In this document: positions 18,217-25,521 of the stretch, piece after piece | Position numbering within the stretch: the stretch's first letter is position 1 | Layout of the letters: each line of letters opens with the position of its first letter | Assembly (NCBI RefSeq): GCF_013213835.1 | Contig: NZ_JABSSU010000002.1 | Coordinates: 46,837 to 110,836, forward strand | Reading direction: 5' to 3' | Length of the DNA: 64,000 nt | DNA from: Winogradskyella sp. | GTDB taxonomy: Bacteria; Bacteroidota; Bacteroidia; Flavobacteriales; Flavobacteriaceae | Notes under the pieces: generated by a model | Database searches by the model: none | What the model was told of the DNA's origin: nothing | The model's input: the letters and a program-made list of their open reading frames with translations, nothing else | Program-made: the position numbers and the translations under genes

Positions 18217-18558
18217 TTATAATCCGAAGTCGGCCTTTATTTCGTTTGTAGCATTTTCAACGGCTTCTAAAACCACTGCAAGTTGATTTTCAACATTTTT
18301 ATCCGCTTGCTTAAACTTACCCCAATCTTGAACCTCAATAAGTTCATCATACACACCTAAATCGAACAATTGTATTGTTGGTTTCATTTTATGCGCAGCT
18401 TGGTAGGCTTCAGTAAAATCACCAGATGGTACTGCAACTTTCAAACGTTCCGCATCTTCAGGAACTTCTTCTATAAAGGCTGCTGCTAGTGCCATCACAA
18501 AATCTTCATCATTATCAGCCATTTCACGTACCATGTCTAATTTATAATATTGTGCCAT
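18217..18558 (-). CDS. Histidine phosphotransfer (Hpt) domain protein
   Basis: A 113-residue stand-alone Hpt protein, an all-helical phosphorelay intermediate. The likely phosphorylated histidine is His56 in AAHKMKPT. No kinase or response regulator gene is near, so it presumably relays signals for hybrid kinases encoded elsewhere. It lies between the FAH-family gene (5 bases upstream) and cinA (0 bases downstream). Confidence 0.85.
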   Translation of the reverse strand: MAQYYKLDMVREMADNDEDFVMALAAAFIEEVPEDAERLKVAVPSGDFTEAYQAAHKMKPTIQLFDLGVYDELIEVQDWGKFKQADKNVENQLAVVLEAVENATNEIKADFGL

Positions 18559-18563
18559 TTATT

Positions 18564-19175
18564 TTATTTTATTTTTATCGAAAACATTTCTTGGTTCTCA
18601 ATATATCCTTTTAATTCATCGTTTGCAAAAACCTTACCAACTCCTGCAGGAGTTCCTGTAAAGATAATGTCTCCTATTTTTAAAGTAAAGTATTTTGAAA
18701 CATATTCTATAAGTTCATCAATCTTCCAGAGCATTAAATTGGTATTGCCAGACTGCACAACCTCATCGTTTTTCTTTAAACTGAAACTTAAATTGTTTAA
18801 ATTTTCAAACTTTTCTTTTGGAAGCCATTTCCCAATAACAGCAGCACCGTCAAAGGCTTTAGCCTTTTCCCAAGGTAAACCTTTTGCTTTTAATTGTGCT
18901 TGTAGGTCTCTAGCCGTAAAGTCTATTCCAAGTCCGATTTCGTCATAGTATTTATGAGCAAATTTTTTATCTATGTACTTGCCTACTTTCTTAATTTTTA
19001 CCAAGACTTCTACTTCATGGTGAACTTCATTTGAAAAATCTGGAATGAAAAACGGCTGTTTCTTCAATAAAATAGATGAATCTGGTTTTAAAAACACAAC
19101 TGGGTCTGTTGGTTTTTCGTTTTCTAATTCTTTAATGTGGTCAGTGTAATTGCGACCTATACAGATGAGTTTCAC
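18564..19175 (-). CDS. Fumarylacetoacetate hydrolase family protein
   Basis: A 203-residue FAH-fold protein of the short YcgM/FAHD1 type. The conserved metal-site motif EVHHEVEV (about 70-77), GIDFTARDLQ and the C-terminal GDIIFTGTPAGVG are visible. Such enzymes hydrolyse acylpyruvates or decarboxylate oxaloacetate in the cytoplasm; substrate is unassigned. The frame begins at a GTG (19173-19175) in GTGAAACTC; the protein N-terminus MKLICIGRNY matches the family, so GTG is probably the real start. It heads a compact unit with the Hpt gene and cinA. Confidence 0.9.
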   Translation of the reverse strand: MKLICIGRNYTDHIKELENEKPTDPVVFLKPDSSILLKKQPFFIPDFSNEVHHEVEVLVKIKKVGKYIDKKFAHKYYDEIGLGIDFTARDLQAQLKAKGLPWEKAKAFDGAAVIGKWLPKEKFENLNNLSFSLKKNDEVVQSGNTNLMLWKIDELIEYVSKYFTLKIGDIIFTGTPAGVGKVFANDELKGYIENQEMFSIKIK

Positions 19176-19180
19176 TTTTA

Positions 19181-19207
19181 TTAGACTACTTAGACTTGTT
19201 AGACTTG
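19181..19207. repeat. Tandem nonamer ttagacttg x3
   Basis: Three contiguous 9-base units (ttagactac, ttagacttg, ttagacttg) fill the 38-base gap between the FAH-family start and the next stop. They would form most of the leader of the FAH gene, and copy number could vary. Confidence 0.75.
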
Positions 19208-19213
19208 CTTAGA

Positions 19214-20110
19214 TTAATTTGACAAAGTTAAGGATATTGCAGGAATAGATTTTTCTTCACTCTTATACTTCTTTGCTGAATAAAAAATCCATCTACCAGA
19301 AACATATGTCGCAACTGTAAATTTCCCGGCTTCTTCACAAGTACTTGACAAAATTGGATGATATTTTAATCGCTTTTCTTTCTTTTTATTTTCAAAGTGA
19401 TAAGTCACCTCTTCTACATTATAAGGAATATACAACCATTCAAAAGCTACATAAACACCTTCATACGGAAAAAGAATATAGTATTCTGAAATATCTACTT
19501 CTGCAAATTTTTGCTTCTTCTTTAGACTTACGATAACATTTTCTTTTAAAATATCTTCACCGGGAAGACTGTCTTTACCTACAGAAAATAATCGTAACCT
19601 AAATTTTGATTTTTTATTCTTAAAATTACCAAAATGGAATTTTACAGATTTTAAAAACTCTGTCTTTTCATATTCATCATTATATGGAAAGTACAATGCC
19701 ATAATCCAGGGGTTTTCTGCCATTGAACCATAACCTTGACATAACTCTGAATCTTCTATTTCATTTACAACGATATTAACATCATCTATCTTTTCGTTTA
19801 TAAAAACTTCATCAAGAACTTCAGATTTAGATTTTAGATAGATTTTACTGGCATTTAAAAACATTGAAATAGTCAAACTACTATCCTCATAACCTAAAGA
19901 AGATAACTTAACTATTTTATTAAGATCATCCTTTTTAATATCTAAACTGTAAGTACCATCTTCATCACTGGAAGTACCCGATTGAGATGCTAAAATTGAA
20001 ATATTTACGTAAGGAACTGGCGCATTTGTCTCCTTATCTAATACAACACCTTTTGCAGTTTGGGATTGGGAGAATAGCAGAATTGGAAATAGTAAAAAGA
20101 GCAGTCGCAT
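19214..20110 (-). CDS. Exported CarboxypepD_reg-domain protein
   Basis: A 298-residue protein with a signal peptide (about 1-17, FSQS), then a carboxypeptidase-regulatory-like beta-sandwich domain at about 18-95 (GVVLDKETNAPVPYVNI) and a C-terminal beta-rich domain with LRLFSV, DSLPGEDIL and FPYEGVYVAFEW. The same architecture recurs in the gene at 47349-48326, so they are paralogues. The N-terminal domain is like that of TonB-linked receptors, but no barrel follows. Probably periplasmic or surface-located; function unknown. Confidence 0.75.
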   Translation of the reverse strand: MRLLFLLFPILLFSQSQTAKGVVLDKETNAPVPYVNISILASQSGTSSDEDGTYSLDIKKDDLNKIVKLSSLGYEDSSLTISMFLNASKIYLKSKSEVLDEVFINEKIDDVNIVVNEIEDSELCQGYGSMAENPWIMALYFPYNDEYEKTEFLKSVKFHFGNFKNKKSKFRLRLFSVGKDSLPGEDILKENVIVSLKKKQKFAEVDISEYYILFPYEGVYVAFEWLYIPYNVEEVTYHFENKKKEKRLKYHPILSSTCEEAGKFTVATYVSGRWIFYSAKKYKSEEKSIPAISLTLSN

Positions 20111-20124
20111 AACTTTAAATTGAG

Positions 20125-20144
20125 ATTCCTGCCTTCGCAGGAAT
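20125..20144. repeat. Short dispersed palindrome (ATTCCTGC/GCAGGAAT class)
   Basis: Perfect 8-base arms ATTCCTGC and GCAGGAAT with loop CTTC, followed by GACAG. It belongs to the same class as 15057-15076. It lies in the 110 bases between the exonuclease stop and the CarboxypepD_reg gene. Confidence 0.7.
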
Positions 20145-20220
20145 GACAGTCTATGATTGATAAACCTACAAGGCTACAAAAACCTTACAGCATTAGAGAT
20201 TTCTACTTTCACAGAAACTT

Positions 20221-20997
20221 TTACCCCAATTTATTATTAAACTGTCGTAACTTTATAGCAGTTAACACTTTTTTAGTATACAACGGAAAGTCTGCATTTA
20301 GCAACCAACCAAAATAGCCAGGCTCTTGTTCTAAAATGTCGACAACACGCTTCCCTTTGTGTTTTCCAAAGGAAAAACACTCTTCACCTTCTTTATTATA
20401 AATGATAAATCCAGCAAAATCTGCAAACTTCTTACGTGCACTAAACTCAGCTAAAAACTTAGTACTATTTTCTAGTTCTTCATATCGTGATAATTGCGCT
20501 TTCAAAACTTCATATGTAGCTTTGGTATCAGCTTCTGCACTATGTGCATCATTAAGATTTTTATCGCAGTAGAATTTATAAGCTGCACTCAGGGTACGTT
20601 GTTCCATCTTATGAAATATAGTTTGTACATCTACAGATTGTCTATTCTTCATATCAAAATCTACGTCTGCCCTAAGCATTTCTTCTGCTAATAAAGGAAT
20701 ATCAAAACGGTTAGAATTAAAACCGCCTAAATCTGAATCTTTAATTAGGTTATACACTTCCTTAGAAATCTCTTTAAATGTTGGTGCATCAGCAACATCT
20801 GCATCAGATATGCCATGTACCTGTGTAACCTCCGGTGGAATAGGAATTGTTGGATTTACTTTTTTTGTATATGTTTCTTCCTTTCCATCTGGATAAACTT
20901 TAAGAATAGATATTTCTACAATTCTGTCTTTAGATATATTGATTCCGGTTGTCTCTAAATCAAAGAAACAAATAGGTTTATTCAGGTTGAGTTGCAT
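20221..20997 (-). CDS. DnaQ-like 3'-5' exonuclease
   Basis: A 258-residue DEDD exonuclease. Exo I is CFFDLETTG near residue 12, Exo II is GGFNSNRFDIPLL near 95, and Exo III (DAHSAEADT) contributes the catalytic histidine and aspartate near 150. A C-terminal extension (FGKHKGKRV, YFGWLLNADFP) is found in the Bacteroidota 3'-5' exonuclease family of this size. ATG at 20997 (MQLNLNKP) was preferred to ATG at 21027 because a -7 element at 21014-21021 lies between the two. Confidence 0.88.
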   Translation of the reverse strand: MQLNLNKPICFFDLETTGINISKDRIVEISILKVYPDGKEETYTKKVNPTIPIPPEVTQVHGISDADVADAPTFKEISKEVYNLIKDSDLGGFNSNRFDIPLLAEEMLRADVDFDMKNRQSVDVQTIFHKMEQRTLSAAYKFYCDKNLNDAHSAEADTKATYEVLKAQLSRYEELENSTKFLAEFSARKKFADFAGFIIYNKEGEECFSFGKHKGKRVVDILEQEPGYFGWLLNADFPLYTKKVLTAIKLRQFNNKLG

Positions 20998-21013
20998 AAA
21001 CAATAGTTTTAAG

Positions 21014-21021
21014 CAAATGTA
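21014..21021 (-). promoter_or_regulatory. -7 promoter element for the exonuclease gene
   Basis: The minus strand reads TACATTTG, a perfect TAnnTTTG, 16 bases before the ATG at 20997. It supports the shorter protein start. No convincing -33 element is seen. Confidence 0.4.
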
Positions 21022-21107
21022 GTGCATTTACTTCACTAAATACTACCAACAAATTTGATTTTAAGGTTAAAATAACCGAATTTAGTTACATCGATTAATC
21101 AAAGAAA

Positions 21108-22187
21108 ATGAAGACTAAACTAGATAGTACTATTCAATTTAATTGTGGAATTATAATGAATAACAGATTCATGTTGGCGCCATTGACAAATCAGCAAAGC
21201 CATGAAGATGGACAATTATCTGATGACGAATTTAAATGGTTAACCATGCGTGCAAAAGGTGGATTTGGCTTGGTAATGACATGCGCTTCGCATGTTCAAG
21301 AGATTGGAAAAGGGTTTCCTGGTCAACTTGGCATATTTTCAGACAAATTAATTGAAGGTCATAAAAAATTAACCGCTAAAATACAATCATACAACAGCTT
21401 AGCGGTTGCACAACTGCATCATGCAGGTATGCGGTCTCCCTTTGATGTCATTCACCAAAAGGCTGTTTGCCCTTCTGAAAGTCAGAAACATAATGCTAGA
21501 GCACTCAGTTTAGATGAAGTATATAAATTACGTAATGACTTTATTAATGCAGCTGTAAGAGCACAAACTTCTGGTTATGATGGTGTTGAAGTTCATGGTG
21601 CACATGGCTATATTCTAACCCAGTTTTTAAGCTCAGAAATTAATAAAAGAACCGATATTTATGGTGGATCCTTAGATAACCGCTCACGACTTATTTTTGA
21701 AATTATTGAAGGAATTAGAGAGAAATGTGGACAAAATTTTCTTATTGGTATTAGGCTCTCACCTGAAAGATTCGGCATGAAGCTTTCTGAAATAAAATTG
21801 ATTAGTCAACAACTTATAGATAGTCAGTTAATTGACTTTTTAGACTTATCACTTTGGGATTGTTTTAAAAAACCTCAAGAATATCTTGATAGTGATAAGA
21901 ATCTTTTAGAACATGTTCTAGAGCTTAATTATAAAAATGTAAAACTCACTGTTGCTGGAAATATTAGAAGTGGTGAAGATGTTCAGAAAATTTTAAATGC
22001 AGGTGTAGACTTTGTAACTATTGGAAGGTCTGGTATTTTGCATCACGACTTTCCAAAAAAGGTTATTGAAAACTCTAATTTTAAACCAATACAAAATCCT
22101 GTTTCTCCAGAGTATTTAAAGTCCGAAGGTCTAAGCGATACCTTTATTAATTATATGCGTCGATGGGAAGGTTTTGTTACTCACTAA
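21108..22187 (+). CDS. Old Yellow Enzyme family NADH:flavin oxidoreductase
   Basis: A 359-residue FMN-dependent TIM barrel. Visible signatures are MLAPLTNQ near 22-29, AQLHHAG near 101-107, the HGAHGYILTQF active-site motif (His163, His166, Tyr168), a DIYGGSLDNR segment and a C-terminal FVTIGRSGI phosphate-binding loop. Family members reduce activated alkenes such as enals and enones using NAD(P)H. It is a single gene closed by a hairpin terminator at 22192-22219. Confidence 0.92.
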   Translation: MKTKLDSTIQFNCGIIMNNRFMLAPLTNQQSHEDGQLSDDEFKWLTMRAKGGFGLVMTCASHVQEIGKGFPGQLGIFSDKLIEGHKKLTAKIQSYNSLAVAQLHHAGMRSPFDVIHQKAVCPSESQKHNARALSLDEVYKLRNDFINAAVRAQTSGYDGVEVHGAHGYILTQFLSSEINKRTDIYGGSLDNRSRLIFEIIEGIREKCGQNFLIGIRLSPERFGMKLSEIKLISQQLIDSQLIDFLDLSLWDCFKKPQEYLDSDKNLLEHVLELNYKNVKLTVAGNIRSGEDVQKILNAGVDFVTIGRSGILHHDFPKKVIENSNFKPIQNPVSPEYLKSEGLSDTFINYMRRWEGFVTH

Positions 22188-22191
22188 TAAA

Positions 22192-22219
22192 AAAAGCACA
22201 ATCTGATGATTGTGCTTTT
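22192..22219. terminator. Terminator after the OYE gene
   Basis: Perfect 12-base arms AAAAGCACAATC and GATTGTGCTTTT with loop TGAT. A- and T-runs on both sides allow use in either direction; it directly follows the plus-strand gene. Confidence 0.8.
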
Positions 22220-22234
22220 GTGTTTGATAAAAGA

Positions 22235-22272
22235 TCGCCACGACTTTTTCACAAAAGTCTCTCAATGGCAGT
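22235..22272. repeat. Dispersed palindrome (GATCGCCACGACTTTT class)
   Basis: Arms GACTTTT and AAAAGTC with loop TCAC are flanked by GATCGCCAC and by CTCTCAATGGCAG. This resembles the dispersed ATTGCCACG...CTCGCAATGACA elements I recall from flavobacterial intergenic regions. It sits between the OYE terminator and the convergent E2 gene. Confidence 0.55.
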
Positions 22273-22278
22273 CTATTT

Positions 22279-23625
22279 TTAAATTTCTCTATCGCTATCC
22301 CAAGCTTCTAAATAATCTTTAACTGCTTTTACAAATTGGCCACCAAGTGCACCATTAACCACACGATGGTCGTATGAATGTGACATAAACATTCTATAAC
22401 GTATACCAATAAAATCACCTTGAGGTGTTTCTATTACCGCTGGTACTTTTCTAATTGCACCTAATGCTAAAATACCAACTTGTGGCTGGTTAATAATTGG
22501 CGTACCCATAATACTACCAAATGTACCAACATTAGTTACCGTATAAGTTCCGTCTTGAATTTCATCTGGTTTTAACTGACCAACACGTGCTCTGTTTGCC
22601 AAATCATTAACCTTCTTTGCCATACCTAAAAGATTCAGTTGGTCTGCATCTTTTATTACAGGCACAATAAGGTTACCATCTGGTAAAGCAGCAGCCATAC
22701 CAAGATTAATATGTTTCTTCTTGATGATACTATCACCTTGAACGGAAATATTCATCATTGGGTAATCTCTTAAAGCTTTAGCAACAGCTTCCATAAAGAT
22801 TGGTGTAAAGGTTAGATTTTCACCTTCACGTTTTTTAAACGCGTCTTTATGTTTCTTTCTCCAGTTCCATATATCTGTAACATCAGCTTCAATGAATGAT
22901 TGTACATGAGCAGATGTTTGAACCGAATCGACCATATGCTTAGAAATGAGTTTGCCCATTCTGGTCATTTCTATGATTTCATCTTCACCATTCGTTACTA
23001 CTGCTTGTTGAGCAACTTTCTTCTCAACAGGTTTAGCTGGTTGTGATTTTGATACTTCTACTTTAACAGGCTTTACCTCAACTTTTTTAATTTTAGCAGG
23101 TTGAGACCCTCGAGATTGTAAATAAGCTTTGATATCATTTTTAGTCACACGACCATCTTTTCCTGTACCTGGAACTGTATCTAATTCTTCCTGAGAAATA
23201 CCTTCTTGCTGAGCAATATTTCTAACTAATGGAGAATAAAAACGGTCTCCAGATGAAATTACTGGTTCTACAACGGCCTTAGCAGTTACAACAGTTTGCG
23301 CTACTTCTTCAACCACTTGTGGTGCTTCAACCTCTTCGACAATAGGTTCGCTAGCTGGTGCCGTAACAGATTCTGTCCCTTCACCTTCAATTTCAATAAC
23401 AGCAATCGTCTGCCCAACCTGAACTACATCATCAACATCAAAAAGCTTTTCTACCAAAACACCATCAACTTCACTTGGCACCTCACTATCTACTTTATCG
23501 GTTGCAATTTCTAAAACAGCTTCGTCCATCTCAATGGTATCGCCAACTTCTTTAAGCCAAGACGTAATTGTTGCCTCCGCAACAGATTCTCCCATTTTAG
23601 GTAATTTAAGTTCAAACTTTGCCAT
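22279..23625 (-). CDS. 2-oxo acid dehydrogenase E2, dihydrolipoamide acyltransferase
   Basis: A 448-residue E2 enzyme. A lipoyl domain at 1-77 carries the lipoylated Lys44 in ATDKVDSEVP. A Pro/Ala/Val linker and a peripheral subunit-binding domain at about 133-170 (RNIAQQEG, GTGKDGRVTKNDI) follow, then the CAT catalytic domain with His420. The usual DHRVxDG motif reads DHRVVNG here, with Asn424 in place of Asp. E1 and E3 are not nearby. Closest in type to branched-chain 2-oxo acid or 2-oxoglutarate complexes; the exact complex is not decidable. Confidence 0.92.
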   Translation of the reverse strand: MAKFELKLPKMGESVAEATITSWLKEVGDTIEMDEAVLEIATDKVDSEVPSEVDGVLVEKLFDVDDVVQVGQTIAVIEIEGEGTESVTAPASEPIVEEVEAPQVVEEVAQTVVTAKAVVEPVISSGDRFYSPLVRNIAQQEGISQEELDTVPGTGKDGRVTKNDIKAYLQSRGSQPAKIKKVEVKPVKVEVSKSQPAKPVEKKVAQQAVVTNGEDEIIEMTRMGKLISKHMVDSVQTSAHVQSFIEADVTDIWNWRKKHKDAFKKREGENLTFTPIFMEAVAKALRDYPMMNISVQGDSIIKKKHINLGMAAALPDGNLIVPVIKDADQLNLLGMAKKVNDLANRARVGQLKPDEIQDGTYTVTNVGTFGSIMGTPIINQPQVGILALGAIRKVPAVIETPQGDFIGIRYRMFMSHSYDHRVVNGALGGQFVKAVKDYLEAWDSDREI

Positions 23626-23662
23626 ATTAATAATTTAAAGGTCTTTATTTGATAATCGAATG

Positions 23663-23670
23663 CAAAATTA
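23663..23670 (-). promoter_or_regulatory. -7 promoter element for the E2 gene
   Basis: The minus strand reads TAATTTTG (TAnnTTTG) about 37 bases before the E2 ATG, in an AT-rich 83-base gap after the glycosyltransferase start region. No clear -33 partner is seen. Confidence 0.35.
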
Positions 23671-23708
23671 CTAAAAAAAGTAATGTTTTTTTGATTTTAT
23701 TTTAAATA

Positions 23709-24815
23709 TTATTCCAATATAGATTGTACTTCACCACGCAATACGCTACTGTCACTTCCGAGGATAAAATTAGCGTTTTTCGGCAAAAACCTAAAAAGTA
23801 CATTGTCTTGCCCTGCTTTTAGTTTCATATCATGAATAACAGCTTTAATTTCAAAATCATTCAAGTTGTAAATATGAATACTGAAAGGCTTCATATTGCT
23901 TTTAACTTCAGAGTAATGTTGAATAGATGATCTAAAATGACGATGTAATCCTTCTATCTTTTCAATTGAATACAAAAATACTTCATCAGTCAATATCTTT
24001 TCTTCATTTGATACTGACTTTAATCTTTGTAATAATTGAATTGCCAACGACACCAACAAGTTAAACACTAAGTATTGTTTAAAATGCTTCTCGTAAAAAA
24101 TTTGCATCGCCCCATAAAACCGTTTGGCATAATTTGCGTCTTTTAACGTACTTTCACCTTTAAAGTGAATAATGGTTGTTTCACCAAAGTAGTAATTATC
24201 ATAACCAGCCTTTAAGACTTTGTATGATAAATCTATGTCTTCACCATACATAAAATAGTCTTCATCAAAACCACCAACAGCATCGTAAACAGTTTTCTTA
24301 ACAAACATAAATGCCCCGACAAGTACATCAACTTTACTTGAAGCGTCTGACTGAATATGACTAGCATAATAATCGTTAGACTTACCAATCATCTTTTTGA
24401 AAGCAACTTTAGGGTAAGGAATATTTCGTTTGCTTTCTGGCAGAAATTTACCTCGACCATCAATCAATTGACAACCTACTATCCCCAAATTTTCTTTTTC
24501 TATTGAAAAATCAAGTAGCATCATAAATGTAACTTCTGACACAACCGTATCTGGATTAAGAATGCACAAATACTCACCTTTAGCTTCTTTAACAGCAATA
24601 TTATTTCCTTTTGAAAATCCTGAGTTTTCTTTATTCTCAATCAACTTAACATTTGGAAATAGATCCATCACCATCTCACAACTATTATCTGAAGAATCAT
24701 TATCTATTACTATGATTTCAGAATCAATATCTGTAATCGCAGCTTCAACACTTCTTAGACATAATTCTAAAAAGTAGCGCACATTATAATTAAGTATGAT
24801 GACTGATAACTTCAA
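23709..24815 (-). CDS. Family 2 glycosyltransferase
   Basis: A 368-residue GT2 enzyme with a GT-A fold at the N-terminus: SVIILNYNV, IIVIDNDSSDNS near 33-44, LCILNPDTV (DxD-like) and GGFDEDYFMYGEDIDLSYK near 175-195. The C-terminal third has a hydrophobic helix (FNLLVSLAIQLL) and may touch the membrane. It probably adds sugars to surface polysaccharide or glycolipid. Unusually, the start appears to be TTG (24813-24815): the recR stop lies only four codons upstream in the same frame and no ATG is available, while MKLSVIILNYNV is the normal family N-terminus. Confidence 0.9.
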   Translation of the reverse strand: MKLSVIILNYNVRYFLELCLRSVEAAITDIDSEIIVIDNDSSDNSCEMVMDLFPNVKLIENKENSGFSKGNNIAVKEAKGEYLCILNPDTVVSEVTFMMLLDFSIEKENLGIVGCQLIDGRGKFLPESKRNIPYPKVAFKKMIGKSNDYYASHIQSDASSKVDVLVGAFMFVKKTVYDAVGGFDEDYFMYGEDIDLSYKVLKAGYDNYYFGETTIIHFKGESTLKDANYAKRFYGAMQIFYEKHFKQYLVFNLLVSLAIQLLQRLKSVSNEEKILTDEVFLYSIEKIEGLHRHFRSSIQHYSEVKSNMKPFSIHIYNLNDFEIKAVIHDMKLKAGQDNVLFRFLPKNANFILGSDSSVLRGEVQSILE

Positions 24816-24827
24816 AAAAATAATATC

Positions 24828-25445
24828 TTAAGATTTTAGCGAAGCTTCAAAAGGAATACGATCAATAATGCTTCGACCAAGAGTGACTTCATCAGTATAT
24901 TCTAATTCATTTCCGGCAGCAACTCCTCTTGCTATGGTAGACATTTTAATATTATAATCTTGAATCTGTCTAAAAATATAAAAGTTAGTCGTGTCACCTT
25001 CCATAGTTGGACTCATTGCAAATATCAATTCTTTGACTTGGCCTGACTTCACTTTATCTACCAAAGAATTAATCTGTAAATCTTGTGGGCCAATACCATC
25101 CATCGGAGATATTTTACCACCTAAAACATGGTACAAACCTTTAAAAGAACTCGTATTTTCAATGGCCATGACATCTCTAATATCTTCAACAACGCAAACA
25201 ACTTCTTTATTTCTAGTAGGATTAGCACAGATTTCGCAAATCTCTTTATCACTAATGTTGTGACACGATTTACAAAATTTTATTTCTGCACGCACCTTAG
25301 ATAAGGCATCAGCTAATTGAAAGGTTTGTTCTTCTGATTGTCTCAATAAATGTAACACCAAACGCAATGCTGTACGCTTACCTATACCTGGTAATTGAGA
25401 CATTTCGTTTACCGCATTTTCTAGAAGTTTAGAAGAGAATTCCAT
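24828..25445 (-). CDS. recR: Recombination mediator RecR
   Basis: A 205-residue RecR that helps load RecA at single-strand gaps with RecF and RecO. The helix-hairpin-helix [12 protein letters not shown] lies at 18-30, the zinc finger is Cys58, Cys61, Cys70 and Cys73, and the Toprim domain follows ([11 protein letters not shown]). ATG at 25445 ([11 protein letters not shown]) is the family start; the frame is open to a TTG at 25472 that lies in the upstream terminator. The glycosyltransferase start is 12 bases after its stop, in the same frame. Confidence 0.96.
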   Translation of the reverse strand: MEFSSKLLENAVNEMSQLPGIGKRTALRLVLHLLRQSEEQTFQLADALSKVRAEIKFCKSCHNISDKEICEICANPTRNKEVVCVVEDIRDVMAIENTSSFKGLYHVLGGKISPMDGIGPQDLQINSLVDKVKSGQVKELIFAMSPTMEGDTTNFYIFRQIQDYNIKMSTIARGVAAGNELEYTDEVTLGRSIIDRIPFEASLKS

Positions 25446-25473
25446 GTTTGCGAAGGTACAGATTTTAAACAAA

Positions 25474-25505
25474 AAAGCCCAACTGAAACCAATCAGTTGG
25501 GCTTT
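25474..25505. terminator. Terminator after the sortilin-like T9SS gene
   Basis: Perfect 13-base arms AAAGCCCAACTGA and TCAGTTGGGCTTT with a 6-base loop. On the minus strand it is followed by a T-run, so it ends the 25522-28077 transcript before recR. Confidence 0.85.
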
Positions 25506-25521
25506 CTCTATTTCATTATTT

